A DNA stretch of 64,000 nt from Caprella mutica. Its lineage: Eukaryota > Arthropoda > Malacostraca > Amphipoda > Caprellidae. The DNA lies in assembly GCA_947561585.1 (NCBI GenBank), contig CANNZV010000340.1:62001-126000 (forward strand), given 5' to 3'. The position numbers and the translations under genes are program-made. A model generated the notes under the pieces. The model ran no database searches, was not told the DNA's origin, and saw only the letters and a program-made list of their open reading frames with translations. Positions 34,301 to 49,300 of the stretch are shown here, one piece after another (the stretch's first letter is position 1; each line of letters starts with the position of its first letter).

Positions 34301-37300
34301 AACCGGTGACTGCACTCACGAATGGAAGAGGAAAATGAAAAGGTGATAGAAAATGAGGCCTACGAGCCTACCTAACACAAAAATTTAAGACCTCGTAGTT
34401 GAAGAGCATAACCCTAGCGCTATCCTCCAAAACTGCAAGTAGCGTTAAAAAAAAAGATAAACATGGTGAAAATGAAAATAAAGACAATACCTAATGCAAA
34501 TTACGACAGTTCTGGTCCCAAAGAACGTCATACCCCTTCTCTTTCATTCACCACAAACATTGTAAATCAATGATACCCTAAAACTGAAAATCATCTCATA
34601 AATTCCACATATTTTACTTTCATTCGGCTGTAAAAATAAATTATTTTTAAAAACATATTTTTATTTATTACAAATCTTTCAACTTTTAAACCGAAGAATA
34701 TAGTACATATGCCATATCCAATTAGTATTGGACATATAGTACATATGACCAATCATTAGTAAAAATCAGACCAATCATTAGTAAAATCAGACCAATCATT
34801 AGTAAAATAAGACCAATCATTAGTAAAATAAGACCAATCATTAGTAAAATCAGACCAATCATTAGTAAAATCAGACCAATCATTTGTAAAATCAGACCAA
34901 TCATCAGTAAAATCAGACCAATCATTAGTAAAAATCAGACCAATCATTAGTAAAATCAAACCGATCATTAGTAAAAATCAGACCAATCATTAGTAAAATC
35001 AGACCGATCATTAGTAAAATCAGACCAATCATTAGTAAAATCAGACCGATCATTAGTAAAATCAGACCAATCATTAGTAAAATCAGACCAATCATTAGTA
35101 AAATCAGACCAATCATTAGTAAAATCAGACCAATCATTAGTAAAATAAGACCAATCATTAGTAAAATAAGACCAATCATTAGTAAAATCAGACCAATCAT
35201 TAGTAAAATCAGACCAATCATTTGTAAAATCAGACCAATCATCAGTAAAATCAGACCAATCATTAGTAAAAATCAGACCAATCATTAGTAAAATCAAACC
35301 GATCATTAGTAAAAATCAGACCAATCATTAGTAAAATCAGACCGATCATTAGTAAAATCAGACCAATCATTAGTAAAATCAGACCGATCATTAGTAAAAT
35401 CAGACCAATTATCAGTAAAATAAGACCACTCATTAGTAAAATCACACCAATCATTAGTAAAATCACACCAATCATTAGTAAAATTAGACCAATCATTAGT
35501 AAAATCAGACCAATTATCAGTAAAATAAGACCAATCATTAGTAAAATCACACCAATCATTAGTAAAATCAGACCAATCATTAGTAAAATCAGACCAATCA
35601 TTAGTAAAATCAGACCAATCATTAGTAAAATAAGACCACTCATAAGATAAAACAGAGCAATATTTAATAAAATAAGACCAATCACAAGACAAAGATAAAT
35701 CAGCATCCACTCACCAACCACTAACAGTTTTCCAGAGCCAGAGTCAGTGTCGAAACTTGGGGCCTCGGCTGACACCTCACACTTGTAAGTCCCTGAACTG
35801 GTCCTGGTGAGACCATAGAGGACCACCTTGTTGATGGAGCTCCTACTCGACTGATGGGGCAGAGTGATGGGTAATATTATCATCAATATAACATAAATAG
35901 AATTCATCAGATAAATCTTAGGTACTGAGACTAATTCTTTTATAAAGTGAGAAAATAATATCGAGTAGCCTTTGTAAGAAGAATGGGACGAACTTATAAA
36001 AAATAATGTAAGTCAGTCTTAACTGTCTTAATTGTGAGTCAGTGACTCTTAACTGTCTTAATTGTGAGTCAGTGACTCTTAACTGTCTTAATTGTGAGTC
36101 AGTGACTCTTAACTGTGAGTCTTAACTGTGACTCAGTGATTCTTAATTGTGAGTCAGTGAGTCGTAACTGTGAGTCAGTGAGGCTTCACTGTGAGTCAGT
36201 GAGGCTTCACTGTGAGTCAGTGAGTCTTAACTGTGAGTCAGTGAGTCTTAACTGTGAGTCAGTGAGTCTTAACTGTGAGTCAGTGAGTCTCAACTGTGAG
36301 TCAGTGAGTCTTAACTGTGAGTCAGTGAGTCTTAACTGTGAGTCAGTGAGTCTTAACTGTGAGTCAGTGAGTTTTAACTGTGAGTCAGTGAATCTTAACT
36401 GTGAGTCAGTGAGTCTTAGCTGTGAGTCAGTGAGTTTTAACTGTGAGTCAGTTATTCTTAACTGTGAGTCGGTGAGTTTTAACTGTGAGTCGGTGAGTTT
36501 TAACTGTGAGTCGGTGAGTTTTAACTGTGAGTCGGTGAGTTTTAACTGTGAGTCAGTGAGTCTTAACTGTGAGTCAGTGAGAGTTGACTCAGTGAGTCTT
36601 TTGACTCAGTGTGTAGTTATTGTCTCACTAGTTGCCCGTCACTCCGAATGATATAGAGGCACAATTAACAATAATGCCTCCGACAGAAACAGTCGCACAA
36701 CACCTGACCACCATCATATTTATCTAAAGATTATTATACATAAAAGAAAAATATGTAAATGCTTACCATTTCATATGCAGGTGTTCTGAAGGTAACCTTC
36801 CCTTTTTATGTACTAAATAAGAGAACTCATTTCAATGAGAACATAAATATATATTATTAGATATTTTATAACTTGGCATTCTATTTACTCATCGAAATAT
36901 TGATATCCATGGAGGGGTCAGTTACTTCTGGGACACCATCTACCAAATGCATTTCTAATAATTAACAAATGCATTTCTTTATGTACCTAGTATACAATGA
37001 ATTTCTTACAGCTTTAAGTCACAGCTTCTATTTCGCCTTATCGATCAGGTCTTGTGGACTTCTAAGTGGCCCTGTGACAATGCACTTCGTATGAGTAGTT
37101 TTTGTGATAATAAACATTGGGTAAGTTAGAGGCCAAGTCATGGGGATAGAAGTACATGTGACACTTGCACTACAAGTACATGTGACACTTGTACTACAAG
37201 TACATGTGACACTTGTACTACAAGTACATGTGACACTGGTACTACAAGTACATGTGACACTTGTACTACAAGTACATGTGACACTTGTACTACAAGTACA

Positions 37301-40300
37301 TGTGACACTTGTACTAAAGTACATGTGACACTTGTACTACAAGTACATGTGACACTTGTACTACAAGTACTTGTGACACTTGTACTACAAGTACATGTGA
37401 CACTTGTACTACAAGTACATGTGACACTTGTACTACAAGTACATGTGACACTTGTACTACAAGTACATGTGACACTTGTACTAAAGTACATGTGACACTT
37501 GTACTACAAGTACATGTGACACTTGTACTACAAGTACATGTGACACTTGTACTACAAGTACATGTGACACTTGTACTACAAGTACATGTGACACTTGTAC
37601 TACAAGTACATGTGACACTTGTACTAAAGTACATGTGACACTTGCACTACAAGTACATGTGACACTTGTACTAAAGTACATGTGACACTTGCATTAAAGT
37701 ACATGTGACACTTGTACTACAAGTACATGTGACACTTGTACTAAAGTACATGTGACACTTGCACTACAAGTACATGTGACACTTGTACTACAAGTACATG
37801 TGACACTTGCATTAAAGTACATGTGACACTTGTACTACAAATACATGTGACACTTGTACTAAAGTACATGTGACACATACACTAAAGTACATGTGACACT
37901 TGCACTAAAGTACATGTGACACTTACACTAAAGTACATGTGACACTTGCACTAAAGTACATGTGACACTTACACTAAAGTACATGTGACACTTGCACTAA
38001 AGTACATGTGACACTTACACTAAAGTACATGTGACACTTGCACTAAAGTACATGTGACACTTACACTAAAGTACATGTGACACTTGCACTAAAGTACATG
38101 TGACACTTACACTAAAGTACATGTGACACTTGCACTAAAGTACATGTGACACTTGCACTAAAGTACATGTGACACTTACACTAAAGTACATGTGACACTT
38201 ACACTAAAGTACATGTGACACTTGCACTAAAGTACATGTGACACTTACACTAAAGTACATGTGACACTTACACTAAAGTACATGTGACACTTACACTAAA
38301 GTACATGTGACACTTACACTAAAGTAAATGTGACACTTGTACTACAAGTACATGTGACACTTGCACTAAAGTACATGTGACACTTGCACTAAAGTGCATG
38401 TGACACTTACACTAAAGTAAATGTGACACTTGTACTACAAGTACATGTGACACTTGCACTAAAGTACATGGGACACTTGTACTACAAGTACATGTGGCAC
38501 TTACACTACAAGTTCATGTGACACTTGTACTACAAGTACATGTGACACTTGTACTACAAGTACATGTGACACTTGTACTACAGGTACATGTGACACTTGT
38601 ACTACAAGTACATGTGACACTTGTATTACAAGTTCATGTGACTCTTGTACTACAAGTACATGTGACACTTACACTAAAGTAAATGTGACACTTGTACTAC
38701 AAGTACATGTGACACTTGCACTAAAGTACATGGGACACTTGTACTACAAGTACATGTGGCACTTACACTACAAGTTCATGTGACACTTGTACTACAAGTA
38801 CATGTGACACTTGTACTACTTGTACATGTGACACTTCTACTACAAGTACATGTGACACTTGTACTACAAGTACATGTGACACTTGTACTACAAGTACATG
38901 TGACACTTGTATTACAAGTTCATGTGACTCTTGTACTACAAGTACATGTGACACTTGTACTAAAGTACATGTGACACTTGTATTACAAGTACATGTGACA
39001 CTTGTACTAAAGTACATGTGACACTTGTACTACAAGTACATGTGACACTTGTATTACAAGTTCATGTGACACTTGTACTTGTGTTGGGACTCATGATAAC
39101 TACAGATAAAACACTAATAGGAAATATGAAGATTGTTTAGATACAGTCCGTATATTTCATTCAGCATTAATAATTGAATTATCCATTGCTCTAATTTTTT
39201 CATTTCCACATTTAGATAATCTACAACTCAATTCACCCCATACAGTTACTCCGTGGCTGGTAAATTACACCAAGAAAATTCCACCACCGTTAAATTAAAT
39301 CAGAGGAAAATTCCACCATAGGAAGTTCCACAAATTTAAAAAAAAATTGATCACATATTTTATCTTAAATTCATTGGAATGATGCCATAAAATGTACTCT
39401 AAAGTATTGTATTATAAGTGCAGTGTTTGTTGTCACTATTAGTGATACTTTTATCCTATACTTGTTATTTCTGAACTATTAACAAATAAAATAAAATCCA
39501 TATTTATGCGGTGGAACTTTCCCGCGGAGGAATTTTCCAGCCATGGAATTATCCAGCGATGGAATTTTTCGTGGTGGAATTTATCTACGGTTAATTTTCC
39601 TGATGGAAGATTTCCGTAGTGGCATTTTCCGCGGATTAATTTGCCTCTAACTAATTACTCACATCCACATTGACTCCTTTGGCGGTAAAGACTTGAATTG
39701 GTGGATTGTCTGCCGGCACATATCTGAAGATTTCCTTAGTGCCTTTGTACCACTTTAGGTTGTACAGCTGATCACCTGTGTGAAGAGTAAAGTAAAGAAG
39801 AGGCTGTACAGCTGATCACCTGTGTAAAGAATAAAGTAAAGAAGAGGCTGTACAGCTGATCACCTGTGTAAAGAATAAAGTAAAGAAGAGGCTGTACAGC
39901 TGATCACCTGTGTAAAGAGTAAAGTAAAGAAGAGGCTGTACAGCTGATCACCTGTGTAAAGAGTAAAGTAAAGAAGAGGCTGTACAGCTGGACACCTGTG
40001 TAAAGAGTAAAGTAAAGAAGAGGCTGTACAGCTGATCACCTGTGTAAAGAGTAAAGTAAAGAAGAGGTTGTACAGCTGAACATCTGTGTAAAGAGTAAAG
40101 TAAAGAAGAGGTTGTACAGCTGAACACCTGTGTAAAGAGTAAAGTAAAGAAGAGATACAGAAGAAAATATCTTATTGTTTATGTCTGCACAATTTTTAAG
40201 AACACTAATTATCTATTCAACCCAATTTGATAACTCACAAATAATTTCATGTTTGAACATTGTTCTGAATATTATTTTCAAATCTAAGACCAAGAAGTCG

Positions 40301-43300
40301 CTTTCATTGTTCCCTCATCTCTTTTTCCAGTAATTGCAATAGTTGCATCTTTCCACTGCTTATTAAAGGCACCTCAAACACCAACAGAGTTTTTAACCAC
40401 CTAAGTACACCATTATCTGAACCTATTACAGCGTGACGTTACAAAAGAAAAAACGAATCTTTTTACATTGCGGTGGAAGAAAATAACAGCCAAACTGCAT
40501 TTCTATTGTGAATAGGGAATGATTGTCTACATTTCCACCAAATTGCTGTGAAGACAAACTGAATATTTCAACACCTATCTTGATTGAGTAAGTTAAATAT
40601 TCTTAGTGAAGTGCGTAGACTTTTATGACTTTAGAAAATGTAAGGCTATTAGTCACTAACATTCCATTTACTCCTCTGGAACGTCTGATATTATTTACAT
40701 CATATTGCAAATGTTATTTAAACCTGGAACAACCAATGGGACTCAGAGGCCCAGTCTGATTTTAAATATCGATGCATAATTTGAAAAGTAATTGACTCTT
40801 TAAGTTGTTGAAACTTTGTAACAATTATCAGTGAAAATACTGCAACAAAATTTGTTCTATTTTGTTTTACATCATTTTTGATAAAGTAGAACTGAAGCCC
40901 CGATGATGTACAATTGCTGCTGTGTCGTATTTTCCATCACGCTAGAAACAACACTTATAGAAATATAAGCTATTTTTTGCTGTAAATTACAATGTGATGC
41001 AACAGCGCATGGTAATAAAATATTATAAAACTAAATAAAAACTAAAAGGTTGCATTATTTTCATTGATTTTGCTTAAATATGTCTTAAGCTATAATAATC
41101 CCAATTTTCAGCTACTCGTTTCAAGATTTGTTAGTAAAAAGTTATTATTCCTCCTGAATTACTCTGGTCATTCCAGGGTTGATTTAACAAAATTACCAAT
41201 TGGAAAGAATAAATAGAACCTATAGCCCTACCTTCCAAGTCAAAGTTACAGACTAGAGTTACAGTTTTGCCTGTACGACTGTAGCCTGGCACTGTAACGT
41301 CCTTTACTCTGAGAGATGCCACTGTAGGGAGAGAAAAAGAAATAATCATTAGTAATGTTTATAGATACATAAAAACAACATATTAAACAAGATATATTTT
41401 TATTTATATTATGTATATTTCTACTTTTAATTAACATATTGCATATTATTATTAATGCATAGTATTATTCAATTATTAAAATGTTTTAGTATATTATATT
41501 AATTATATTCTAAGTATAATATATCAATTATATTATTATTAGATTAGTTATTATATAATAATGTTATAAGTATAATAATTAGCTGAACCCACGGAAATTC
41601 TACGAAATTGGAAAATTAACAGATAGGTTTTAGTCTTGGTCGAATCAACAAAAATTTCTTCGTATGATTTAACCATTTTACGGCGGACTGACCGACTGAC
41701 ACGGCTTTTTTCAAAATAGTATATATATTATCACTTATAAATATTCTATTGGTGACATTACTTCGAGTTAAACCAAGTGTCTGTTTAACCTATTTTGTGA
41801 CAGACAGACTCTTATGTGACGGACAGATCGATGTTATATGTGATGTATACCAATCTCATATGTGACGGACGGACTGATCTTTATATCTCTATATTATAAT
41901 ATTGACTTGACACACAAAATAACGCACACGCTATCGTATTGGTGTATAAATTCTCATTTGTATAGATAATTTAAATATGTTCCATCGTGTCATTTTATAA
42001 TAAATATTCACAATGCGCTAAAATCTCTCCACAGTTATCCTCTTTATTTTATTACGCAATTCACCTCTGTTCCTTGCATTCAAAGGAATTGTTTTTTCAC
42101 GTCATTGCCGCAATTTATTGCAAGAAAAAAACACCGTCGGCTTCATTTTGCAAAGTTTTCATGAAAAGCCATAAAAGAAGACTAAATAAATTAGAATAAC
42201 TGTACTCTTAAAGTTCTGCAAGAACTACAGAACCGAACGCAGAAAACATCTTCTGTGTGCTCTTTCCACTCTGACTTAATGTACCATAAAAACAAACATC
42301 GAATAAATAATAACCTCCTAGGTATAAGAATAGACTGCAAAAACAAGTATGATGTAACAATTTAAAGTATGGAAATTCAAGGTTAAAATAAGAAATATGA
42401 ATGAAAGTTTGAAAACTTACGTAAGTAACTGAAATATTCTTACCATTCTCCGTAGACTTACTTGGGATATAGTCAGGGTAAGTTACGTATTAACTATCGG
42501 TGTCACATCTTCGGTTATATAAGAAAAAATGATATAATATATGAATATGACCAAAGATGAATATGCTTTTAAACAGATCTACTATTTAAATTTTACATTG
42601 TGTATAGTATTTATGAAACTATTACATAATAAAATTACACAAGTAAAAGTCACCTCAATTCAACACTGCCTTTTATGGTATAAATTTGAATTTTCAGATA
42701 GTATTTTGAATAGTAACACTATTCTATTCAAGAGTTGAAACAGTGAATATTATATCACAAAGAACACACACACACAAACACACCTGTATATTTTGCCCCA
42801 TTGTCTGAAGAAAGAAACCGGCCAAGAAAATAAGAAGCTTTCCGGACACAGAGAAGGGAAAGGATGGGTGCGCATCCGGTGCCGATTGTCAAGTGTTCGT
42901 TCTGAAGATTTCGAAAATGTGGAAAGGGAAACAGATTCTATTTGATATATGAAGTGATGGAAATATGAATGGAAAGATATACAGTGATGTGAGGAAGTGA
43001 TGGAAGTATCTATAAAAAGATATATAGAGTGATGAAAATAGGAATCGAAAGATATACGAAGTGATGAAAATATCTATAGAAAGATATACGGAGTGATGAA
43101 ATTATGTATTAAATTATACCCGGAATTAATAATGATGTTTATTAACTCATATAATTATCTTTGATGATAACATATTTTTTAATATCTTTTATAATAATAT
43201 ATTTTCTAATCTTTGATAATAATATTATTTATTTAATGTTTATCTTTCTGCTGTGAAGTGCTCACGGTGCCGTAGAAGGTAATTAGGTAGATTGGTCTTC

Positions 43301-46300
43301 AGGTGGCTACATCTGTAGGTAAAAAGTACTGCTTCTGATGTGCAGAGTGACTGTGAAGATAATATGGAGAGAGACTGTACACCATTAAGTGATTGGTGGT
43401 GAGTGGAGAGAGGTGAGTGGTGAGAGAGGTAAGTAGAGAGAGGTGATTGGATAGGTGAGTGGAGAGAGGTGAGTGGAGAGTGGTGAGTGTAGAGAGAAGT
43501 GAGTGAGTAGAGAGTATAGCTAGAGATGAAAAAAGAAACAATATCGTTCACTTTATAAAAAATATCTAGTTTAAATAAGTATTGTTTTCTAGCGGTTGTT
43601 ACTCAATATATTCAATTACCACCTGCTAATATAACAAAATAACAAATAGATAAACATAAATAATATTTTTTCGTAAAAACTGCTAATAATTTCACTATAA
43701 AGTTATATGATATTTGGTTTCTTATACATAGTAATACTTTAATGGAATTAATGAAAAAAATACGAAAATAAGTTTAAAAAGTAAACAAAATATAATTATG
43801 ATTTCTTTATCATTTAATGGTTATTTGGATATCATTATTATCTTCATACCAGTGTTATATCTAAATTATCACTATATTATATTACTGCAATGTATTAGAT
43901 TGATGTATTTGCGATGCAAAGTACCCCCCCCCCCTCCACACCGTTAGATGAGGGCCATCTAACGGTGTGTGTTTTTACACTGTGGCGTAGAGTCATCGAG
44001 TGCTGAAGAATATTAAAAGAGAAAGACTCCACGAAATGACACAACATTAAACTGATGGTCAGTGGGGTAAAACATGGCGGAAGAGAGGGGAAAACACATG
44101 GCAGGAGAGACGAGGAATAATACATGGTGGAAGAGAGGGGAAAATCATATGGCATTAGAGACGGGGAATAATACATGGTGGAAGAGAGGGGAAAATCATG
44201 TGGCATTAGAGACGAGGAATAATACATGGTGGAAGAGAGGGGAAAATCATATGGCAGGAGAGACGGGGAATAAAACATGGTGGAAGAGAGGGGAAAATCA
44301 TATGGCAGGAGAGACGGGGAATAAAACATGGTGGAAGAGAGGGGAAAATCATATGGCAGGAGAGACGGGGAATAAAACATGGTGGAAGAGAGGGGAATAT
44401 CATATGGCAGGAGAGACGGGGAATAAAACATGGTGGAAGAGAGGGGAAAATCATATGGCAGGAGAGACGGGGAATAATACATGGTGGAAGAGAGGGGAAA
44501 ATCATATGGCAGGAGAGACGGGGAATAAAACATGGTGGAAGAGAGGGGAAAATCATATGGCAGGAGAGACGGGGAATAATACATGGTGGAAGAGAGGGGA
44601 AAATCATATGGCAGGAGAGACGGGGAATAAAACATGGTGGAAGAGAGGGGAAAATCATATGGCAGGAGAGACGGGGAATAATACATGGTGGAAGAGAGGG
44701 GAAAATCATATGGCAGGAGAGACGGGGAATAAAACATGGTGGAAGAGAGGGGAAAATCATATGGCAGGAGAGACGGGGAATAAAACATGGTGGAAGAGAG
44801 GGGAAAATCATATGGCAGGAGAGACGGGGAATAATACATGGTGGAAGAGAGGGGAAAATCATATGGCAGGAGAGACGGGGAATAAAACATGTTGGAAGAG
44901 AGGGGAAAATCATATGGCAGGAGAGACGGGGAATAAAACATGGTGGAAGAGAGGGGAAAATCATATGGCAGGAGAGACGGGGAATAAAACATGGTGGAAG
45001 AGAGGGGAAAATCATATGGCAGGAGAGACGGGGAATAATACATGGTGGAAGAGAGGGGAAAACCATATGGCAGGAGAGACGGGGAATAAAACATGGTGGA
45101 AGAGAGGGGAAAATCATATGGCAGGAGAGAGGGTAAAACACATGAACCCTTTCGACATAATCTAGGATCTTCTGAGTTTTCTTTTATGCAGCTACACATT
45201 GAGCAACAAAAATAAACTCGGAAGTCATAAGGACTCAGAGGTCAAGCTCTTGCTGAGTTAGGGTTAATGATAATCCAAGAAGGCTGTAGTCAACCCGAGT
45301 ATTTTGCACTTCCACATGCAGAACTTTACACTTGCCTGAATGGAAGAACATTTTCCTTAGGACTGACTACTCTCCAGTCCTAGTCATGCCCATCCTCAGC
45401 TCATTCACCACATTTGGGTCAGCTGCATCGATTCCAAGCTTTGTATTGTCTGCAAACTTATTCATCTTGGAGATGATCCCATTATTTAAATCATTAACGT
45501 ATTTGAGGAAGTGCAGCGATCCTAAAGCCGATCCATGAGGTACCCCACTGGCAACAACAGACAACTCGGAGAGTGGGTCTCCGATGACGAATCTTTGTCA
45601 CCTAGTGGACAGCTATGCCTCAATCCGGAGAGCCACCTTGCTGACGATGATAAGATCTCTTATTTAAGTCATCAGACTCTAATGATGGACTTTGTTAATG
45701 GTCTTCTGGAAGTCGAGAAAGATGACATTCATATACCCAGACCTGTCGTAGGCACCGAAAATGATATGAAAGAACTCTAGCATATTAGTGAGACGTGATC
45801 TGCCTGCTCTGAATCCATGTTGAGCACCAATCTGCAGTTCGTTCCACTGCAGGTGGTTTGCAACCCTTTTCTTAATTTTGACCTCTAACACCGTGCATGG
45901 AAGGGAGGTCAGACTTACGGGCCTGAAATTGCTGGTTTAGTCCTCATGACCCTCCTTACGAATGGAGCATACATTCGTTGACCTCCAGTAAAGCGGTACG
46001 TCACTTGTCTCCTTCGAGGTTTCTAACACTTTACATAAGTGGGTGAGGGGGGAAACGTAGCCACCACGGATTTTATTACCTCCGGTAAAATACCGCTAGG
46101 TCTAGGGCACTTGTGGGGATACAAATGGATAAGCTAATGACAAGAACATCTTCCAACTATTCATCTTCATCATACGTGATTACAGGAGGTTGTATCCTGT
46201 ATCCTCAACAGTGAAAACACTAGAGAAATTCTATACCAAGATTGTCAGTCACCAGGAGTCCAGTGGAGGACTAAAAGGGTCCCAGAACTTCTAAAGCTCA

Positions 46301-49300
46301 TTGCGGTTGTCCTTACAGGGGCAAAATACTTGGCAGGAGAGAGGGTAAAATTTCTCTGACTACTCCCTATCCCCGTTGTTCACTCCCTATTCCCGTTATT
46401 GCCTCCATTCACTCCCTATCCCCGTTGTTCACTCCCTATCCCCGTTGTTCACTCCCTATTCCCGTTATTACCTCCATTCACTCCCTATTCCCGTTGTTAC
46501 CTCCATTCACTCCCTATCCCCGTTGTGATCTCCATTCACTCCCTAGCCATGTTGTTACTTCCATTCACTCCCTATCCCCGTTGTTACCTCCATTCACTCC
46601 CTATATCCGTTATTATCTCCATTTACTCCCTATCCCCGTTGTTATCTCCATTCACTCCCTATCCATGTTGTTATCTCCCTTCACTCCCTATCCCCGTTGT
46701 TATCTCCTTTCACTCTCTATCCCCGTTGTTATCCCCATTCACTCCCTATCCTCGTTGTTATCCCCATTCACTCCCTATCCCCGTTGCTATCTCCATTCAC
46801 TCCCTATATCCGTTATTATCTCCATTTACTCCCTATCCCCGTTGTTATCTCCATTCACTCCCTATCCATGTTGTTATCTCCATTCACTCCCTATCCCCGT
46901 TGTTATCTCCATTCACTCCCTATCTCCGTTGCTATCTCCATTCACTTCCTATCCCCGTTGTTATCTCCAATCACTCCCTATCCCCGTTGTTATCTCCATT
47001 CACTCCCTATCGTCGTTGTTATCACCATTCACTCCCTATCCCCGTTGTTATCTCCATTCACTCCCTATCCCCGTTGTTATCTCCATTCACTCCCTATCCC
47101 CGTTGTTATCTCCATTCACTCCCTATCCCCGTTGTTATCTCCATTCACTCCCTATCTCCGTTGTTATCTCCATTCACTCCCTATCCCCGTTGTTATCTCC
47201 ATTCACTCCCTATCCCCGTTGTTATCTCCATTTACTCCCTATCTCCGTTGTTATCTCCATTCACTCCCTATCCCCGTTGTTATCTCCATTCACTCCCTGT
47301 CCATGCAGAGGCTGCTTCCATCTGTCAGTCTTGCAATCAATGCTCTTGTACAGCTGTCAGGGCAATAGAATGCTAACTAAGCTTTGACTTCAGTGTTGAC
47401 ACGGTCAGTCGTGAACACTCAATGGAGAGCAATAATAGTGACCTGCTACCTCTTTAACCTCTCTAATCATTGCAGTCTGTGCCTTTTTGCACCATACGTT
47501 GGAAATATACTATATTTTTATTTTTAAGGTTCCATCAAAATTCACTCAAAATATTTAGGATTGTGAATTTGTAAAAAATCTACATCCGCTGAATAATTAT
47601 ACTGTTAAAGATATTAATAATTATGTTCTTTTCAAGAAATGATCATAAGTTCTAAGAAGATATTTTCTGTGATTGAGACTTAGATGCAAATATTGAAGCC
47701 ACAACCATTGGATAACTTCAAAAATTATCGAAGGAGTTCGACAAAATTTTCAGGAGTGACGAGAAATGAGGCAAAGAAACTCACCTAATTTTAAAGTTTG
47801 TGACTCTGACAAATTACTTTTAAGAATTCAGATAATATTACACGTTATGTAAGGCTAAGTAGAGGATAACATTACAAAGCAACATACTCCAAGTCATGAT
47901 GAATGTTTTCCATTACTGATGAGTTCAATTGAGTCACTTTGAAGCGAGACAATTGCTTCGCCCATTGTACGCCATTGCAGTTAATTCCGTTCGTGTCTGC
48001 TTTTTGCTGCCTAGATCTCACTATCAAAGCAAACCAGAGGGCAGCGCAATCAGTCACCACAAAAGTGACTACAAAGAGTCAGGCTGAAACTGTCACCACA
48101 TGGAGGCAAAAACACACCGCCAGGACTTAGTCCTCGCAAAAATGAGGCTAAGCCTCCGGAACTGGAGCGAAGTTCCTTGGAGGGGAAGGTATTAGTTTGA
48201 AGAAGAGACTAAGAGATGATTAGTTTGAAGCTTCAACTTTCATTTTGTCAACTGCAAAGATCATGAGAATGTTAGACATGATGCTAATATAATACATAAA
48301 AACCCTATTCAGTTTCAGAGGGTTTAATTCTCATACATTTTTACTCTAAAAAATACAAAAGGTGATATTACCGAAAGAATAGATTTTAGGCTTTAATTGG
48401 AACAATGACTGGTACTGCAAAGAAGCACTACCTACCCTCCAAATAAGCGTCACTATAAATGGCTTTCCATTCAGTTGAGGGCTAATGGAATAATCCAAAA
48501 GGTGATTCCAGATTTAGTACTAAATTCAGTGCAAATGAGTGACTTGGAACAGTGCCTCCGGAACTGACTAAACCAGACCCTGTCCAGAAAATCGGTGATT
48601 GGGTCATTATTCAAATATTATTTCTTGCTGCATTTAGAATTCAAATCATTTTGGTGGTTACATAGCTATTCGTTTATCAATGAAGTTTATTTAGCAGAGG
48701 ATAGCTTTAGGTGCTCTCTACCCTGCCCCCTCACGAACAACTCAAACAGAGGCCCTGTCACTCTGCGGGTGGCGATAAGCCACGTTTTTGCCCTGCCACC
48801 AGAAATGAGGTGACTGATGTGTGACTGATTACCAGAAACACGCACTTTGTGTGACTGATTACCAGAAACACGCACTTTGTGTGACTGATTACCAGAAACA
48901 CGCACTTTGTGTGACTGACTACCAGAAACACGCACTTTGTGAGACTGAATACCAGAAACACGCACTTTGTGTGACTGATTACCAGAAACACGCACTTTGT
49001 GTGACTGATTACCAGAAACACGCACTTTGTGTGACTGATTACCAGAAACACGCACTTTGTGTGACTGACTACCAGAAACACGCACTTTGTGTGATTGATT
49101 ACCAGAAACACGCATTTTGTGTGACTGATTACCAGAAACACGCATTTTATGTGACTGATTACCAGAAACACGCATTTTGTGTGACTGATTACCAGTAACA
49201 CGCACTTTGTGTGACTGATTACCAGTAACACGCACTTTGTGTGACTGATTACCAGCAACACGCACTTTGTGTGACTGACTACCAGCAACACGCACTTTGT

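Noticed and set aside
34722..35907. Several minus-strand frames with MIGLILL and NDWSDF repeats fused to an Ig-like segment
   Set aside because: Only the Ig-like part (35850-35715) is exon; the rest is intron array entered past a clear GTGAGT donor.
44074..45199. Open frames of 363, 434 and 311 codons on both strands
   Set aside because: They are read-through of a 51-bp tandem repeat, open on both strands at once, inside an intron of a well-supported gene.
46399..47387. Three overlapping plus-strand frames of 220-325 codons
   Set aside because: A 29-bp unit without stops in any frame produces all three; the 'protein' is the same repeat read in rotation.
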